This document shows, in pieces, positions 8,836 through 19,751 of a stretch of 64,000 nucleotides of DNA (position 1 is its first letter; each line of letters starts with the position of its first letter). The position numbers and the translations under genes are program-made. The notes under the pieces are model-generated. The model worked only from the letters and a program-made list of their open reading frames with translations. It did not search any database and had not been told where the DNA came from. Origin of the DNA: Ga0077536 sp943370145 (lineage in GTDB: Bacteria > Pseudomonadota > Gammaproteobacteria > Ga0077536); assembly GCA_943370145.1 (NCBI GenBank), contig CALRPY020000006.1:40022-104021 (forward strand). The letters run 5' to 3'.

Positions 8836-9717
8836 GTGACGAGGGTGCGCGTACGCGGGCCGTTCGGCGCCGGCCTTCACCTGCTGATGCTGCTCGCGCT
8901 CTGCATCGGCATGGCGCGCGCGGAGTCGCCGGTCCCGCCGCTCAGCGCCCGCGTCACCGACACCGTCGGCGTGCTGGAGGCCGCGACGCGCACGTCGCTC
9001 GAGGCGAAGCTCGCCGCCTTCGAGGCCGAGCGCGGCGCGCAGATCGCAGCGCTCATCGTCGGCACGACCGGGGATGAGCCCATCGAGTCCTACGCGCTGC
9101 GTGTCGCCGAGGCCTGGAAGCTCGGGCGCGACGGGATCGACGATGGCGCGCTGCTGGTCGTTGCCCTCGACGACCGCGCGCTGCGCATCGAAGTCGGTTA
9201 CGGGCTGGAAGGCGTGCTGACGGACGCGACCAGCAAGCGCATCATCGCCGAAACCCTCGTGCCGGCCTTTCGCGCCGGCGACTACGCCGGGGGCATCGCG
9301 CAGGGACTTGAGCGCATGATGGCGGTTGTCGCCGGCGAGGATCTGCCACCCCCCGCGCGCCGCACGCAGCACAACCCGTTCGCGCTCGCGCTGTTCCTCG
9401 CCGTGTTTTTCCCGCTGATGTTCCGTGGTCTGCGTGCAGCGCCGCTGCGGGTCGGCGCGTCGGGCCTCGTGGCTGGCGGCACGACGCTGTTGCTGACCCA
9501 GGTCGTCCCGGCGGCGGGGCTTTCGCTGCTCGTGGCGGGCCTGTTCGCGGGCCTCAACGGCGGTGGCGGGCCCACGCATTGGGCCAGCCACCGGCGTTAC
9601 AGTGGGCACTGGCCAGGCGGCTGGACGGTCGGTGGTGGGGGCGGCGGCTTCGGCAGTGGTGGTTTTTCCGGTGGCGGCGGCGGTTTCGGTGGCGGCGGCG
9701 CGTCGGGGCACTGGTGA
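8836..9717 (+). CDS. TPM-domain (YgcG-like) membrane-anchored protein
   Basis: This encodes 293 residues from a GTG four bases after the lemA stop. The signal peptide ends near GMARA. A TPM (TLP18.3/Psb32/MOLO-1) domain covers about 40-180, with RVTDTVGVLEAATRTSLEAKL, DDGALLVVALDDRALRIEVG and the GYGLEGVLTDATSKRI motif. Two membrane helices follow near 185-230. The tail is a Gly-rich repeat (GGGGGFGGGG) ending in SGHW, typical of the YgcG type. The family is linked to membrane-protein quality control. GTG was chosen because the next Met falls inside the signal peptide. Confidence 0.88.
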   Translation: MTRVRVRGPFGAGLHLLMLLALCIGMARAESPVPPLSARVTDTVGVLEAATRTSLEAKLAAFEAERGAQIAALIVGTTGDEPIESYALRVAEAWKLGRDGIDDGALLVVALDDRALRIEVGYGLEGVLTDATSKRIIAETLVPAFRAGDYAGGIAQGLERMMAVVAGEDLPPPARRTQHNPFALALFLAVFFPLMFRGLRAAPLRVGASGLVAGGTTLLLTQVVPAAGLSLLVAGLFAGLNGGGGPTHWASHRRYSGHWPGGWTVGGGGGGFGSGGFSGGGGGFGGGGASGHW

Positions 9718-10223
9718 TGGACCTCAAGCGCTGCTGGCGCCATCTCACGACGACCCGCCGTCGTGCGCTCCGCGACTTCCCGCCGGCCACGCTCGCGGCA
9801 ATCGAGCAGGCCATCCGCGACTCGGAAGCCACGCATTCGGCGGAAATCCGCTTCGTGCTCGAACCGGCCTTGAACCTCTCCGCGTTGCAGGCCGGCATGA
9901 CGCCGCGTGCGCGCGCCCTCGAACTGTTCGCGTCCCTCGCGGTGTGGGACACGGCGCGCAACAACGGCGTGCTCGTGTACATCCTGTTCGCCGACCACGC
10001 CATCGAGATCGTCGCCGACCGTGGCTTCACGGGGTGGGTCGACGGCGCCGGATGGCGCGGGCTCTGCGCCGCCGCCGAAGCTTCGTTCGGGCGTGGCGAA
10101 TTCGCAGCGGGCTCGCTCGACCTGGTGGAACGCGTCGGCGCGCTCGCCGCCAGCCACTTCCCGGCCGATCCAGCCGCGCCTGACGACGTCGATGAACTGC
10201 CCGATTCACCGCTGTTGCTCTGA
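9717..10223 (+). CDS. second TPM-domain protein, probably cytosolic
   Basis: The 168-residue product has no signal peptide. The TPM fold is shown by AIRDSEATHSAEIRFVLEPA, NNGVLVYILFADHAIEIVAD and GFTGWV, with an amphipathic C-terminal helix region. The ATG shares one base with the preceding stop (TGATG), so it is translationally coupled to the first TPM gene. A lemA-TPM-TPM order is common in proteobacteria. The protein may bind or complement the membrane-anchored partner; its function is not established. Confidence 0.85.
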   Translation: MDLKRCWRHLTTTRRRALRDFPPATLAAIEQAIRDSEATHSAEIRFVLEPALNLSALQAGMTPRARALELFASLAVWDTARNNGVLVYILFADHAIEIVADRGFTGWVDGAGWRGLCAAAEASFGRGEFAAGSLDLVERVGALAASHFPADPAAPDDVDELPDSPLLL

Positions 10224-10227
10224 CGGT

Positions 10228-12031
<1,804 letters not shown>

Positions 12032-12048
<17 letters not shown>

Positions 12049-13330
12049 GCCCGAAGCAGACCCCGAGGGCCAGCATCAGCGACCACGCGTCGTCGCGGCC
12101 CGCGAGTTCGCGGATCGAGTGCATTGCGAAGGTCGGCACCCCGACGTCCACCGTGCGCACGCCGAGCACTGCGGCCGTGATTGGCCCGATGGTGCTGCCG
12201 CAGCCCATGTCGCCGCGCGCGACGAAGCTCTGCAGCGGCACGTTTGCGCGCGCGCAGGCCTCGCGGAACACCGCCGCCGTCTCGCTGTTCGACGCATAGG
12301 ACTGGTTGTGGTTGATCTTCAGCACCGGCCCCGCGTTCAGCTGCGGCCCGTGGTTGGCGTCGTGCTTGTCCGCGTGGTTCGGGTGCACGCCGTGCGCGTT
12401 GTCGGTCGACACCAGCAGCGAGCGGGCCATCGCCCGCGCATGGGCCTCGCCGCCGCCGGACAGCCGTTCGAGCACCGAGCGCAGGAAGGTGCCGCGCGCG
12501 CCGGCCGCCGATCCGCTGCCCACTTCCTCGTGATCGTTCAGCACCACGAGGCGGTTGCCGGCCGCTTCGCAGTGACACAGCGCGGCCAGCGCCGTGTAGC
12601 AGCTGAGCAGGTTGTCGATGCGTGCCGCCGCGATGAACTCGCGACGCCAGCCGACGAAGGCCGCCGGCTGCAGATCGAACAGCGCGAGTTCGTAGTCGAG
12701 CACGGCGCCGCCCGCGAGGGACGGCTCCCCGGCACTGAGGCGTGCGAGCAGTTCCCGCCGCAGGTCGAAGTTCTCGCCGTCGCCGATGCGCGCGACGATC
12801 GCGGGCAGGTGCGTCTGCTTGTTGATTGCGCGCTTGTCGTTGGCCTCGCGGTCGAGGTGGATCGCGAGGCTGGGGATGCAGGCGACCGGTTCGCGGATGT
12901 CGACCAGCCGGCTCACGAGGTTTCCCGCGGCGTCGCGCAGCGTCACGCGGCCGGCGAGGCCGAGGTCGCGATCGAACCAGGGGTTCAGCAGCGCGCCACC
13001 GTAGACCTCTATCCCGAGCTGCCAGTAGCCCTGTGACTTCATCTCGGGCCTCGGCTTCACCTTCAGGCACGGGCTGTCGGTGTGCGCGCCGACCATGCGC
13101 ACGCCGGCGGTTGCAAGCGGTTCCTCGCCGAGCACGAAGGCGGTCAGCGAGGAGCCGTTGCGGGTCACGAAGTAGCGACCGCCGGGCGTGAGCTGCCACG
13201 CGTCGCGCTCGTCGAGCGCGGTGAAACCCTGCGCCGCGAGCAGGCGCGACGCCGCAGCGACGGCGTGGAAGGGGGTGGGGGAGGCGTCGATGTAGCCGAG
13301 CAGGCCGGCGTTGAAATCGGTCTGGTTCAT
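12032..13330 (-). CDS. apeB: M18 family aminopeptidase
   Basis: The 432-residue product has the full M18 pattern: GAHTDSP for the first metal His and general base, a bridging Asp region, the NDHEEVGS motif with catalytic and metal-binding Glu, and a late HSIRE with the last metal His. These enzymes are dinuclear zinc or cobalt cytosolic aminopeptidases that remove acidic or other N-terminal residues and form large tetrahedral dodecamers. The start was placed at the ATG at 13330 because family members begin close to the FxAGLLGYIDASPTPFH motif. The gene stands alone and is convergent with the kinase. Confidence 0.92.
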
Positions 13331-13455
13331 GTCTCGTCCGTTTCTCGTTCGGAGGGCGCCGCGGGCGGGTCGGGCCCATGCCGCTGGCGGACAGTTTACC
13401 CGCTGGCGCGACGGGCGGCTCTGCGCCCGCCGGCGCGCACCGGGCGCGCGAACTC

Positions 13456-13464
13456 TGATATAAC
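13456..13464 (+). promoter_or_regulatory. candidate extended -10 promoter for the hydroxylase gene
   Basis: TGATATAAC matches an extended -10 (TGnTATAAT-like) in an otherwise GC-rich divergent gap, about 70 bp before the ATG at 13534. No convincing -35 was found, so the call rests on one element. Confidence 0.3.
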
Positions 13465-13533
13465 TCGGCACGAGGCGCCGTCGCCCGGTCCCGCGACGGT
13501 TCATACCAATCCCGACATCGCTCGCGTGCCGCC

Positions 13534-14379
13534 ATGGATATCGATCTCGACACCGGCAAGCTCGTCGTCTTCGTCGCCGGCTTCGCGCTCTTCTTCCTGC
13601 TGGAGACCCTGTTCCCGGCGCGGCCGTGGCCGGATGGCCGCCTGCGGCGGCTCGGCTTCCATGCGGGCGTCGCGGTGCTGAACACGGTGCTCGTCCGCGT
13701 GTTCGTCTACGTGCCCTTCCTCGTGTTCAGCGTCCACGTGGACGAGGAGGGCTGGGGGCTGTCGCGGACGCTCGGGCTCGTCGGCTGGCCTGAGATCCTG
13801 CTGTCGATCGTCGTGCTCGATTTCTTCGACTACGTCTGGCACCGGGCGAACCATCGCGTGCGTTTCCTGTGGCGCTTCCACAAGGCGCATCACGCGGACA
13901 CCGCCATGGACGTGTCGACCGCGCTGCGCTTCCACCCGGGAGAACTGCTGCTCTCGGCGCTGGTGAAGGCGGCGTGGCTCGCCGTGTGGGGTCCGCTGGT
14001 CGTGGCCTGGTTCCTGTTCGAGGCCCTGGTGAGCCTCTGCGCGCAGTTCCACCACAGCAACATCGATTTTCCGGACCCCGTCGAGCGCTGGCTGTCCCTG
14101 CTCATCGTAACGCCGCGCTTCCACGCCGCGCATCACGCGGTCGATCGCCGCTACGGCGACGCGAACTTCTCGACGATCTTCAGCTGCTGGGACCGCCTGT
14201 TCGGCACCTGGGCACGGCCCGCCGACGGCGGGGCGACGACGCGCGGCGCCGATGCGCTCGGCCTGCCGGAAGCCCGTGAACTCGCGTTTTCGCCGCTGGC
14301 CTGGCTCGACGAGCCTTGCCGCCGCCGCAACCTCGAGCCCGGCGCCGCCGCGCTAGCGGCTCCGGCGGTTTCCGGTTAG
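13534..14379 (+). CDS. sterol desaturase / fatty acid hydroxylase family di-iron membrane enzyme
   Basis: The 281-residue membrane protein has the eight-histidine di-iron signature: H103xxxH107 (HRANH), H116xxHH (HKAHH), H173-H174 and H197xxHH (HAAHH). Four or more hydrophobic segments lie at about 10-27, 43-66, 84-100 and 135-165. Family members hydroxylate or desaturate lipids such as sterols, fatty acids, carotenoids or alkylglycerols at the membrane. The substrate is not predictable. A candidate promoter lies upstream. The next gene starts 38 bp downstream and may be in the same transcript. Confidence 0.88.
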   Translation: MDIDLDTGKLVVFVAGFALFFLLETLFPARPWPDGRLRRLGFHAGVAVLNTVLVRVFVYVPFLVFSVHVDEEGWGLSRTLGLVGWPEILLSIVVLDFFDYVWHRANHRVRFLWRFHKAHHADTAMDVSTALRFHPGELLLSALVKAAWLAVWGPLVVAWFLFEALVSLCAQFHHSNIDFPDPVERWLSLLIVTPRFHAAHHAVDRRYGDANFSTIFSCWDRLFGTWARPADGGATTRGADALGLPEARELAFSPLAWLDEPCRRRNLEPGAAALAAPAVSG

Positions 14380-14417
14380 CGTACGAGCGTCACGTTCACC
14401 CACCGAGGAGCCTCACG

Positions 14418-14603
14418 ATGAAACTGATGCTTGCACTGCTGCTGTCCCTGCCGCTCGTCGCCTTTGCCGCCGAACATGGCGGTGCGCCGGCCGAAGACAA
14501 GGCGAAGGATGCGACCGAAAAGACCGAGGAAGCCGCGGCCCCGGCCGATCACGAGGGCAAGCCTGCCGAACACGGCGGCGCGCCGGCCGAAGAAAAGCCC
14601 TGA
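14418..14603 (+). CDS. small secreted low-complexity protein
   Basis: This encodes 61 residues. A clear signal peptide (MKLMLALLLSLPLVAFA) precedes a mature part of about 43 residues made of Ala, Glu, Lys and Pro, with the motif AEHGGAPAE occurring twice. GAGGAG lies upstream of the ATG at 14418. The mature part is highly charged and probably disordered in the periplasm. No family is recognised. The internal repeat and correct signal peptide argue for a real gene, although low complexity makes homology calls unreliable. Confidence 0.65.
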   Translation: MKLMLALLLSLPLVAFAAEHGGAPAEDKAKDATEKTEEAAAPADHEGKPAEHGGAPAEEKP

Positions 14604-14637
14604 ACCCCGTCCCCGCAGCCAGGACGAAGACGGGAAC

Positions 14638-15075
14638 ATGAAGCGCGGCGCGCTGTTGTTCGCGTTCTGCATGCTGGCCTGCGGGGCGCTCCTCGCTGAC
14701 GACGCGCCGCGCAAGTTCTATGTCGAGGACATCAAGGCGGCGATGATGGCGCACATCGCCGCTCACCAGGACGCCGACGGCGTCTTCCGCATGCGGGACG
14801 ACCGTACCGGCGAGATGCTCGCGCTGCGCTTCGTCACAATCCATGATCCGGTGCGCGTGATCGGGCGCGACACCTACTTCGCGTGTACCGATTTCAAGGT
14901 CGAAGGCGCGCCGGAGAAGGTCTACGACCTCGACTTCTGGATGCGCCCACAGGGTGACAGGCTCGAAATCTACGATGCGAAGGTGCACAAGGAGCCGCGC
15001 AAATCCCTGCTCTACGGCTGGTACAAGCACCCACGCTACACCTTCGTGAAGGACAAGGTGGTGTCCCTGTACTGA
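14638..15075 (+). CDS. secreted DUF-like protein of unknown function
   Basis: This encodes 145 residues. A signal peptide (MKRGALLFAFCMLACGALLA) is followed by a compact domain with FYVEDIKAAMMAHIAAHQDA, RDTYFACTDFKV, YDLDFWMRP and a tail rich in Tyr, Lys and His (GWYKHPRYTF). The Cys in LACGAL could be mistaken for a lipobox, but cleavage after LLA is more likely. It follows the small low-complexity protein by 34 bp and is probably in its operon. No function can be assigned. Confidence 0.75.
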   Translation: MKRGALLFAFCMLACGALLADDAPRKFYVEDIKAAMMAHIAAHQDADGVFRMRDDRTGEMLALRFVTIHDPVRVIGRDTYFACTDFKVEGAPEKVYDLDFWMRPQGDRLEIYDAKVHKEPRKSLLYGWYKHPRYTFVKDKVVSLY

Positions 15076-15183
15076 GGCACGGGGATAGCGCCGTGGCTGG
15101 GATGCAATGACGCGCAAAGCATCGCACGGGATGCCTGGCCCGCAGCGCTGGACCGCCGCGACAGGCGGGGACGCGCCCTGAGC

Positions 15184-17748
15184 ATGCAGGATCCAGCTGC
15201 CGACCGCGGGCGCGTGGGCCGCGGGCTCGACGGCGCGGACGCCGCACGCCGCCTCGCCGCCGAGGGCCACAACGAATTGCCCCAGGACCGCCGCCCGGGC
15301 GCGTGGCGCACGGCCTGGCGCACCTGCACCGAGCCGATGTTCCTGCTGCTGGTCGCCGCCGGCGCGCTCTACGTCGTGCTCGGCGACCTGCGCGAGGCGC
15401 TGCTGCTGCTCTTCGCGGTCTGCGTCGTGATGACCATCACCATCGTCCAGGAGCGCCGCACCGAACGCGTGCTCGAGGCCCTGCGCGACATGACGAGCCC
15501 GCGCGCGCTGGTCATCCGCGACGGGGTGCAGCAGCGCATCCCCGGGCGCGAGGTCGTGCGCGGCGACCTGCTGCTGCTCGCCGAGGGCGATCGGGTACCG
15601 GCGGACGCGGTGATGCTGTCCGGCGGCGCGGTGGAGGTCGACGAATCCCTGCTGACCGGCGAGGCGGTTCCCGTCGGCAAGCGACCATGGGACGGCCGTG
15701 AGGAATTCGCCGCGCCGGGCGGTGACGGCTTGCCCTTTCTCTATGCGGGCACGGTGCTGGTGCGTGGCCAGGCCGTCGCGGAGATCCGGCGCGTCGGCGC
15801 CGCGACCGAACTCGGGCGCATCGGCGCGGCGTTGCGCGAGGTGCGCGTCGAACGCACGCCGCTGCAGCAGGAGATCGCCCGCATCGTGGGCGTGTTCGCG
15901 CCCGCCGCGCTGCTGCTGTGTGCGATCATCGTGCTGATCCTGGGCCTTGCGCACGGCGACTGGCTTGGTGGCATGCAGGCCGGCATCACGGTCGCGATGT
16001 CGCTGCTGCCCGAGGAATTCCCGGTGGTGCTGACGGTGTTCCTCGCGATCGGGGCGTGGCGCCTGTCACGGCATCGCGTGCTGACGCGTCGCGTCGCGGT
16101 CATCGAAGCCCTGGGCGCGGCCACGGTGCTGTGCGTGGACAAGACCGGCACGCTCACCGAGAACCGCATGAGCGTCGCCGCGCTCGCGTTGCCGGCGGGC
16201 GCGGTGTTCGATGTCGCCGGCGACCGCGCCGGCGCGCTTCCCGAGGCCTTCCACGAACTGCTCGAGTTCGGCATCCTCGCGAGCGCCGTGAACCCCTTCG
16301 ATCCGATGGAGCAGGCCTTCCGCGCGCTGGGAGACCGTTACCTGCACGGCACCGGACACCTGCACGGGACGTGGCAGCTCGCGCACGAGTATGGCGTCGC
16401 GCCCGGCATGCTCGCGATGACGCACGTGTGGCGCACCCTGGAGCATGCCGACTACGTGGTCGCGGCCAAGGGCGCGCCGGAAGCAATCCTCGACCTCTGC
16501 CATGCGCCGTCGGCCCGCATCGACGCGGTGCGCGCCCATGTCGACGAACTGGCCGCGCGCGGCCTGCGCGTGCTGGCGGTCGCGTGCGGCACGCACCGGG
16601 GGACGCGGTGGCCGGACCGGCAGCACGATTTCGACTATGAGTTCATGGGCCTGGTCGGGCTCGAGGACCCGCTGCGCGCGGGGGTGGCCGACGCGGTGCG
16701 GGAGTGTCGCGAGGCGGGCATCCGCGTCGCGATGATCACCGGCGACCATCCCTCCACCGCACGCGCAATCGCGCGCCAGCTGGCACTCGAGCACGCCGAC
16801 GACGCGGTCACCGGCGACGTGTTGCGTGAACTCGATGTGGACGAACTGCGGCGGCGGATTGCCGCCTCGACGGTCTTCGCGCGCGTGATGCCCGCGCAGA
16901 AACTGTCACTGGTGCAGGCCTTCATCGCGAACGGCGAGGTCGTCGCGATGACCGGCGACGGTGTCAACGATGCGCCGGCGCTGCGTGCCGCGCACATCGG
17001 CATCGCAATGGGCGCGCGCGGCACCGACGTCGCGCGCGAGGCGGCGTCGCTGGTGCTGACCGACGACGACTTCGCGTCCATCGTCCGCGCGGTGCGCATG
17101 GGTCGCCGCATCTTCGACAACCTGCGCAAGGTCACGAGTTACATCCTCGCGGTGCACGTGCCGATTGCGGTCATCGCGCTGCTGCCGCTGCTGTGTGGCT
17201 GGCCGCTGGTGCTGTTCCCGGTCCACGTCGTGTTCCTGCAGCTCGTGATCGACCCGGCCTGCTCGCTGGTCTTCGAACTCGAGGGTGAGGAACCCGGCCT
17301 GATGCGACGGCCGCCGCGGCGCCGGACGGAGCCGCTGGTCGACGCCGTTACCCTGCGCGCCGCGGTCCTGCAGGGCCTGGCCGCGACGCTCGCGGTGGTC
17401 GGCGTATACGCGCTCGCACTCCAGCGCCACCCCGCGGACGCGGCGCGCACGCTGGGCTTCACGACGCTGGTGGCGGCGAACCTCGCGCTGATCGTGCTGA
17501 ACCGCTCGCGCCGGCGCGGGTGGCTGGCGAATCTCGTCGCACCGAACCCGGCCCTGCGGCTCGTGCTGCTGGCGGCCATCACCGGCTACGCGTGCGCGCT
17601 CACCGTGCCGTGGCTGCGCAGCCTGTTCCTGTTCGCATGGCCCGGTGGCCTGGCGCTGGCCGGCGCGGTGACGGCGGGCACGCTCGCCGTCGCCGTGCTC
17701 GACCCGTTCACACGGCAGGACCCGGTGCGGTCCGGTCCGTCCGGCTGA
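15184..17748 (+). CDS. cation-translocating P-type ATPase
   Basis: The 854-residue product has all P-type ATPase core motifs: the actuator LLTGEAVPVGK, phosphorylated Asp319 in DKTGTLT, the nucleotide-domain KGAPEAIL, and the hinge GDGVNDAPALR. Ten membrane helices are likely. The helix-4 motif is PEEFP rather than the PEGLP of SERCA pumps or the CPx of heavy-metal pumps, and there is no N-terminal metal-binding domain. This places it with the Ca/Mg/unknown-cation group; transport of a divalent cation is an inference. The start at 15184 lies soon before the cation-ATPase N-domain (GLDGADAARRLAAEGHNELP). Confidence 0.9.
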   Translation: MQDPAADRGRVGRGLDGADAARRLAAEGHNELPQDRRPGAWRTAWRTCTEPMFLLLVAAGALYVVLGDLREALLLLFAVCVVMTITIVQERRTERVLEALRDMTSPRALVIRDGVQQRIPGREVVRGDLLLLAEGDRVPADAVMLSGGAVEVDESLLTGEAVPVGKRPWDGREEFAAPGGDGLPFLYAGTVLVRGQAVAEIRRVGAATELGRIGAALREVRVERTPLQQEIARIVGVFAPAALLLCAIIVLILGLAHGDWLGGMQAGITVAMSLLPEEFPVVLTVFLAIGAWRLSRHRVLTRRVAVIEALGAATVLCVDKTGTLTENRMSVAALALPAGAVFDVAGDRAGALPEAFHELLEFGILASAVNPFDPMEQAFRALGDRYLHGTGHLHGTWQLAHEYGVAPGMLAMTHVWRTLEHADYVVAAKGAPEAILDLCHAPSARIDAVRAHVDELAARGLRVLAVACGTHRGTRWPDRQHDFDYEFMGLVGLEDPLRAGVADAVRECREAGIRVAMITGDHPSTARAIARQLALEHADDAVTGDVLRELDVDELRRRIAASTVFARVMPAQKLSLVQAFIANGEVVAMTGDGVNDAPALRAAHIGIAMGARGTDVAREAASLVLTDDDFASIVRAVRMGRRIFDNLRKVTSYILAVHVPIAVIALLPLLCGWPLVLFPVHVVFLQLVIDPACSLVFELEGEEPGLMRRPPRRRTEPLVDAVTLRAAVLQGLAATLAVVGVYALALQRHPADAARTLGFTTLVAANLALIVLNRSRRRGWLANLVAPNPALRLVLLAAITGYACALTVPWLRSLFLFAWPGGLALAGAVTAGTLAVAVLDPFTRQDPVRSGPSG

Positions 17749-17823
17749 GGGCGGTGATTGCCCGCGCCGGTGTGCGCTCTGTATGCTGCCAACCGGTCTG
17801 CCCGGTCCGATCGGAATTCTGCA

Positions 17824-18645
17824 ATGCAATATCCGCGCGTGCGCGCCCTGTGCTGTGCCCTCGTCATGTGCCTGTCGTTTGCCACATCGGCCCTGGCCGC
17901 CGGTGAGCAGTCGGAGGTCGATGTCTGGCAGACGCTGCTCAAGCCGCAGTACTTCCAGGATCGCCCGATCTCCGTCGACAAGGCCGTCATGGAACTGCGC
18001 GTGCCGGTGCGGGCCGAGGATTCCGGCGTGGTGCCGGTCAGCCTCAACGCGAAGATCCCGCAGACCCCCGAGCGCTACATCCAGAAGGTCTATGTCTTCA
18101 TCGACAGGAACCCGAAACCGCTCGCCGGGCTCTTCCACCTGACACCGGCGATGGGCCGTGCGGACCTGTCGATGCGCCTGCGCATCAACCAGTTCACCTT
18201 CGTGCGCGTGATTGCCGAGATGAACACCGGCGAGCTGCACATGGACGAGGGCTACACACGTGCGAGCGGCGGGTGCTCCGAGCCGCCCCCGTTCCTGAAG
18301 CTGAAGGAGGCGCGCGCGAAGATCGGGCAGATGAAATTCCGCGCGAGCGACAGCAAGGACGAGTCCGGCGTTGCCCTTGGCCAGCTGATGATCAGCCATC
18401 CGAACATCACGGGCCTGCAGCTCGACCAGCGCACGCGCGCCTTCATCCCGGCGGAGTACGTGACGAAGGTCGAAATCAGCTTCAACGGCCAGCACATCAT
18501 GACCGCGGAGACGGACATCTCGATCAGCGAGGACCCGAGCTTCCGCTTCTTCTTCAAGCCGCAGGGCGGCGGCACGATAGAAGCCCGCATGACCGATTCC
18601 AAGGGCCGCAGCTTCACGAAGACCTTTCCGGTCGAGGACGTCTGA
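17824..18645 (+). CDS. quinoprotein dehydrogenase-associated SoxYZ-like carrier protein
   Basis: The 273-residue product has a signal peptide ending near SALA, an N-terminal SoxY-like domain and a C-terminal SoxZ-like beta-sandwich (KVEISFNGQHIMTAETDIS). The SoxY-type swinging-arm Cys is in SGGCSEPP, in mid-protein because the two subunits are fused. Such fusions are normally found near PQQ-dependent alcohol dehydrogenases rather than thiosulfate oxidation genes. Here neither is adjacent; the neighbours are a P-type ATPase and a tiny basic protein. The role is probably as a periplasmic thiol carrier. Confidence 0.85.
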   Translation: MQYPRVRALCCALVMCLSFATSALAAGEQSEVDVWQTLLKPQYFQDRPISVDKAVMELRVPVRAEDSGVVPVSLNAKIPQTPERYIQKVYVFIDRNPKPLAGLFHLTPAMGRADLSMRLRINQFTFVRVIAEMNTGELHMDEGYTRASGGCSEPPPFLKLKEARAKIGQMKFRASDSKDESGVALGQLMISHPNITGLQLDQRTRAFIPAEYVTKVEISFNGQHIMTAETDISISEDPSFRFFFKPQGGGTIEARMTDSKGRSFTKTFPVEDV

Positions 18646-18652
18646 GGAACCG

Positions 18653-18808
18653 ATGTCGCAGTCGGCGAAAAAGCGCGCGAAGCAGAAGGTCCGCAGTCGA
18701 GTCGCGATGCATCCGCTGCTCGGCAAGGGCGGGGCGCACGCGAAGACCCGCAAGGCCGAGCGCAAGCGCGACAAGCAGGCGCTGGCAAAGGGCATCGCCG
18801 ACGCTTGA
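18653..18808 (+). CDS. 51-residue very basic protein
   Basis: This small frame begins seven bases after the SoxYZ-like stop with a GAGG Shine-Dalgarno. It encodes 51 residues, about 40% of them Lys or Arg, with one His-Pro-Leu-Leu-Gly segment (residues 20-24) in the middle. There is no membrane segment. The composition suggests nucleic-acid or ribosome binding; I recognise no family. The GC-rich inverted repeat directly after its stop (18809-18826) may mark the transcript end, although no T-run follows. Confidence 0.6.
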   Translation: MSQSAKKRAKQKVRSRVAMHPLLGKGGAHAKTRKAERKRDKQALAKGIADA

Positions 18809-18901
18809 GCCGGCCGGGGGGCCGGCGCGGCACGCACTGTCATGCCGCCGACATTTGTGAAGATTAAGGTAGTCACTTCACGTACATGACCGGAATGTGA
18901 C

Positions 18902-19669
18902 ATGCCCCGATACTCCCGGATTGCCGCAACGGCGCTCCTGCTGCTGGCCGCGACCCTGAACGCCTGCACGACCACCCAGGTCGTCGAGCGCCCGCTGGAC
19001 GACGCGCTGCTCGACGCAAAGGTGCTGGACGTCATCCGAAAGAATCCCGCCGCGGTGCTCGAGGCGCTGCAGGCGCATCAGCGCGAACAGCAGGTCGCCG
19101 CGCAGAAAGCCGAAGAGGCCGCCCTCGCGGCGCGCCTCGCCCAGCTCGATCTTGCGACGGTCGCCACGGGTTCGCCGACCCGCGGCGCCGCCGACGGCAA
19201 GCTGCTGCTCGTCGAGTTCTCCGACTTCCAGTGCCCGTTCTGCGCGCGCGCCCAGGCGACGATCGACGAACTGATGCGCAAGCACGGCAAGGAAGTCACG
19301 CTCGTGTTCAAGCACCTGCCGATCGCGCAGATCCATTCCGAGGCCGTGCCGGCGGCGCGCGCCGCCTGGGCGGCCCAGCAGCAGGGCAGGTTCTGGGAAT
19401 ACCACGACCTGCTGTTCGGCGCGCAGGAAGCGCTCACGGCTGACAGTTACGCGGCCTTCGCCCGGACGCTGAAGCTTGACCTCGCCCGCTTCGAGCGCGA
19501 CCGCACGGGCGAGGCATCGGCCGCCGCCGTCGAACGCGACCTGGCGCTTGCGAACAGTCTCGGCATCCAGGGCACGCCTTTCTTCCTCGTCAACCGCGAG
19601 CCGGTCTCGGGCGCCGTGCCGGTCGCGCAGTTCGAGGCGGCGCTGGCGAAGGCGCGGGCCGCGCCCTGA
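18902..19669 (+). CDS. DsbA-like thioredoxin-fold lipoprotein
   Basis: The 255-residue product has a lipoprotein signal (LLLLAATLNAC, Cys22), a helical spacer (35-80) and a DsbA/thioredoxin_4 domain with the active site C111PFC114 in FSDFQCPFCARAQ. The cis-Pro loop is GIQGTPFFLVNREPV. It resembles the periplasmic thiol oxidoreductases that oxidise or isomerise disulfides and is tethered to a membrane by its lipid. It lies 82 bp before the TGA-containing redoxin, so the pair may act in one redox pathway. The start is at an ATG immediately after an AT-richer promoter-like stretch (18850-18890). Confidence 0.9.
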   Translation: MPRYSRIAATALLLLAATLNACTTTQVVERPLDDALLDAKVLDVIRKNPAAVLEALQAHQREQQVAAQKAEEAALAARLAQLDLATVATGSPTRGAADGKLLLVEFSDFQCPFCARAQATIDELMRKHGKEVTLVFKHLPIAQIHSEAVPAARAAWAAQQQGRFWEYHDLLFGAQEALTADSYAAFARTLKLDLARFERDRTGEASAAAVERDLALANSLGIQGTPFFLVNREPVSGAVPVAQFEAALAKARAAP

Positions 19670-19751
19670 GGCGCCCGTGTCCGGCTTCCAAGTTCGGCGG
19701 TCGCGCTATAGATTGGCCGGGCGAATCCCGCGTGAGACTGGAAGCGCCGAC

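Noticed and set aside
18809..18826. Intrinsic terminator
   Set aside because: The GC-rich stem has no T-run, so it was noted only in the evidence of the small basic protein.
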